Source: Xanthomonas dyei (GTDB taxonomy: Bacteria > Pseudomonadota > Gammaproteobacteria > Xanthomonadales > Xanthomonadaceae). From it: DNA of 64,000 bases. Within the stretch, counting starts at the first letter, position 1; each line of letters begins with the position of its first letter. The stretch spans positions 1 to 64,000 of the forward strand of contig NZ_MDEE01000007.1 in assembly GCF_002939865.1 (NCBI RefSeq), in the 5' to 3' direction. The position numbers and the translations under genes are program-made. The notes beneath the pieces are model-generated. The model saw only the letters and a list, made by a program, of their open reading frames with translations. It ran no database searches and was not told where the DNA came from. Below are positions 63,935 through 64,000 of the stretch, in pieces.

Positions 63935-64000
63935 TCAGCGGGTGTGGATTAGCGTCCGAAAAAGTATCCGAAAAAGCGTCTGGAACGCAGCGCCCAAGTG

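Overview
The window is GC-rich (about 64-65% by eye), gene-dense chromosomal DNA. The gene content points to Xanthomonas: a YadA/XadA-type adhesin, the cyanide-insensitive type of cytochrome bd, motA-motB apart from other flagellar genes, several DUFs typical of Xanthomonadaceae, and intergenic hairpin repeats of the CTTCTCCC/GGGAGAAGG and GTAGGAGCGC types. I see no tRNA, rRNA, CRISPR array, prophage or complete insertion sequence. Species cannot be fixed from sequence reading alone.

Layout. 1-150: a junction between the tail of an unidentified gene and a 20-codon stump of a zinc alcohol dehydrogenase. 0.4-3.7 kb: stress and envelope genes (DUF4142 protein, YghA-like dehydrogenase, DUF6766 membrane protein). 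3.7-6.2 kb: cydAB. 7.2-9.3 kb: an orphan sigma-54 response regulator overlapped by a small H-box-like protein, then a decayed receiver-domain gene. 9.3-12 kb: a ferritin-like YciE/YciF protein and a Tat-exported oxidase that looks like a circularly permuted D-amino-acid oxidase. 12-14.2 kb: a LytS/LytTR two-component pair. 14.8-27 kb: permease, oxygenase, M13 peptidase, glycosyltransferase, aldo-keto reductase, flavodoxin-like reductase, and a LysR regulator divergent from DoxX and an extradiol dioxygenase. 27.3-30.4 kb: a radical-SAM protein and UdgX. 30.6-36.6 kb: fasciclin protein, secreted protein, Na+/H+ antiporter and an ABC-2 exporter. 38.0-44.7 kb: a trimeric autotransporter adhesin with a secreted subtilase just downstream, flanked by a sensor kinase and a convergent, overlapping response regulator. 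45.2-48.3 kb: two small genes and motB-motA. 48.4-54 kb: MliC-like lipoprotein, msrB, and an Lrp regulator divergent from dadA-alr. 54.5-64 kb: DUF3016 protein, two small proteins leading into a hybrid histidine kinase, DUF3247, a sorbosone-dehydrogenase-like lipoprotein, and a tightly packed run of an RsmC-like methyltransferase, an RsuA-like pseudouridine synthase and a HAD phosphatase.

Themes. D-amino-acid chemistry occurs twice: cytoplasmic-membrane DadA with Alr, and a periplasmic permuted oxidase. Signalling is heavy: one LytS-type, one classical and one hybrid kinase, a sigma-54 activator, LytTR and OmpR-type regulators, and a receiver pseudogene. The intergenic DNA is unusual. Several unrelated 7-bp tandem repeats recur at separate loci. 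There is a 137-bp unit in three tandem copies, and an intergenic element at 36.67-36.94 kb folds on paper into a three-way RNA junction in which every mismatch of the 28-nt main stem is a G-U wobble.

Limits: family assignments come from motif recognition, not database search. Start codons were chosen from Shine-Dalgarno spacing and signal-peptide position.
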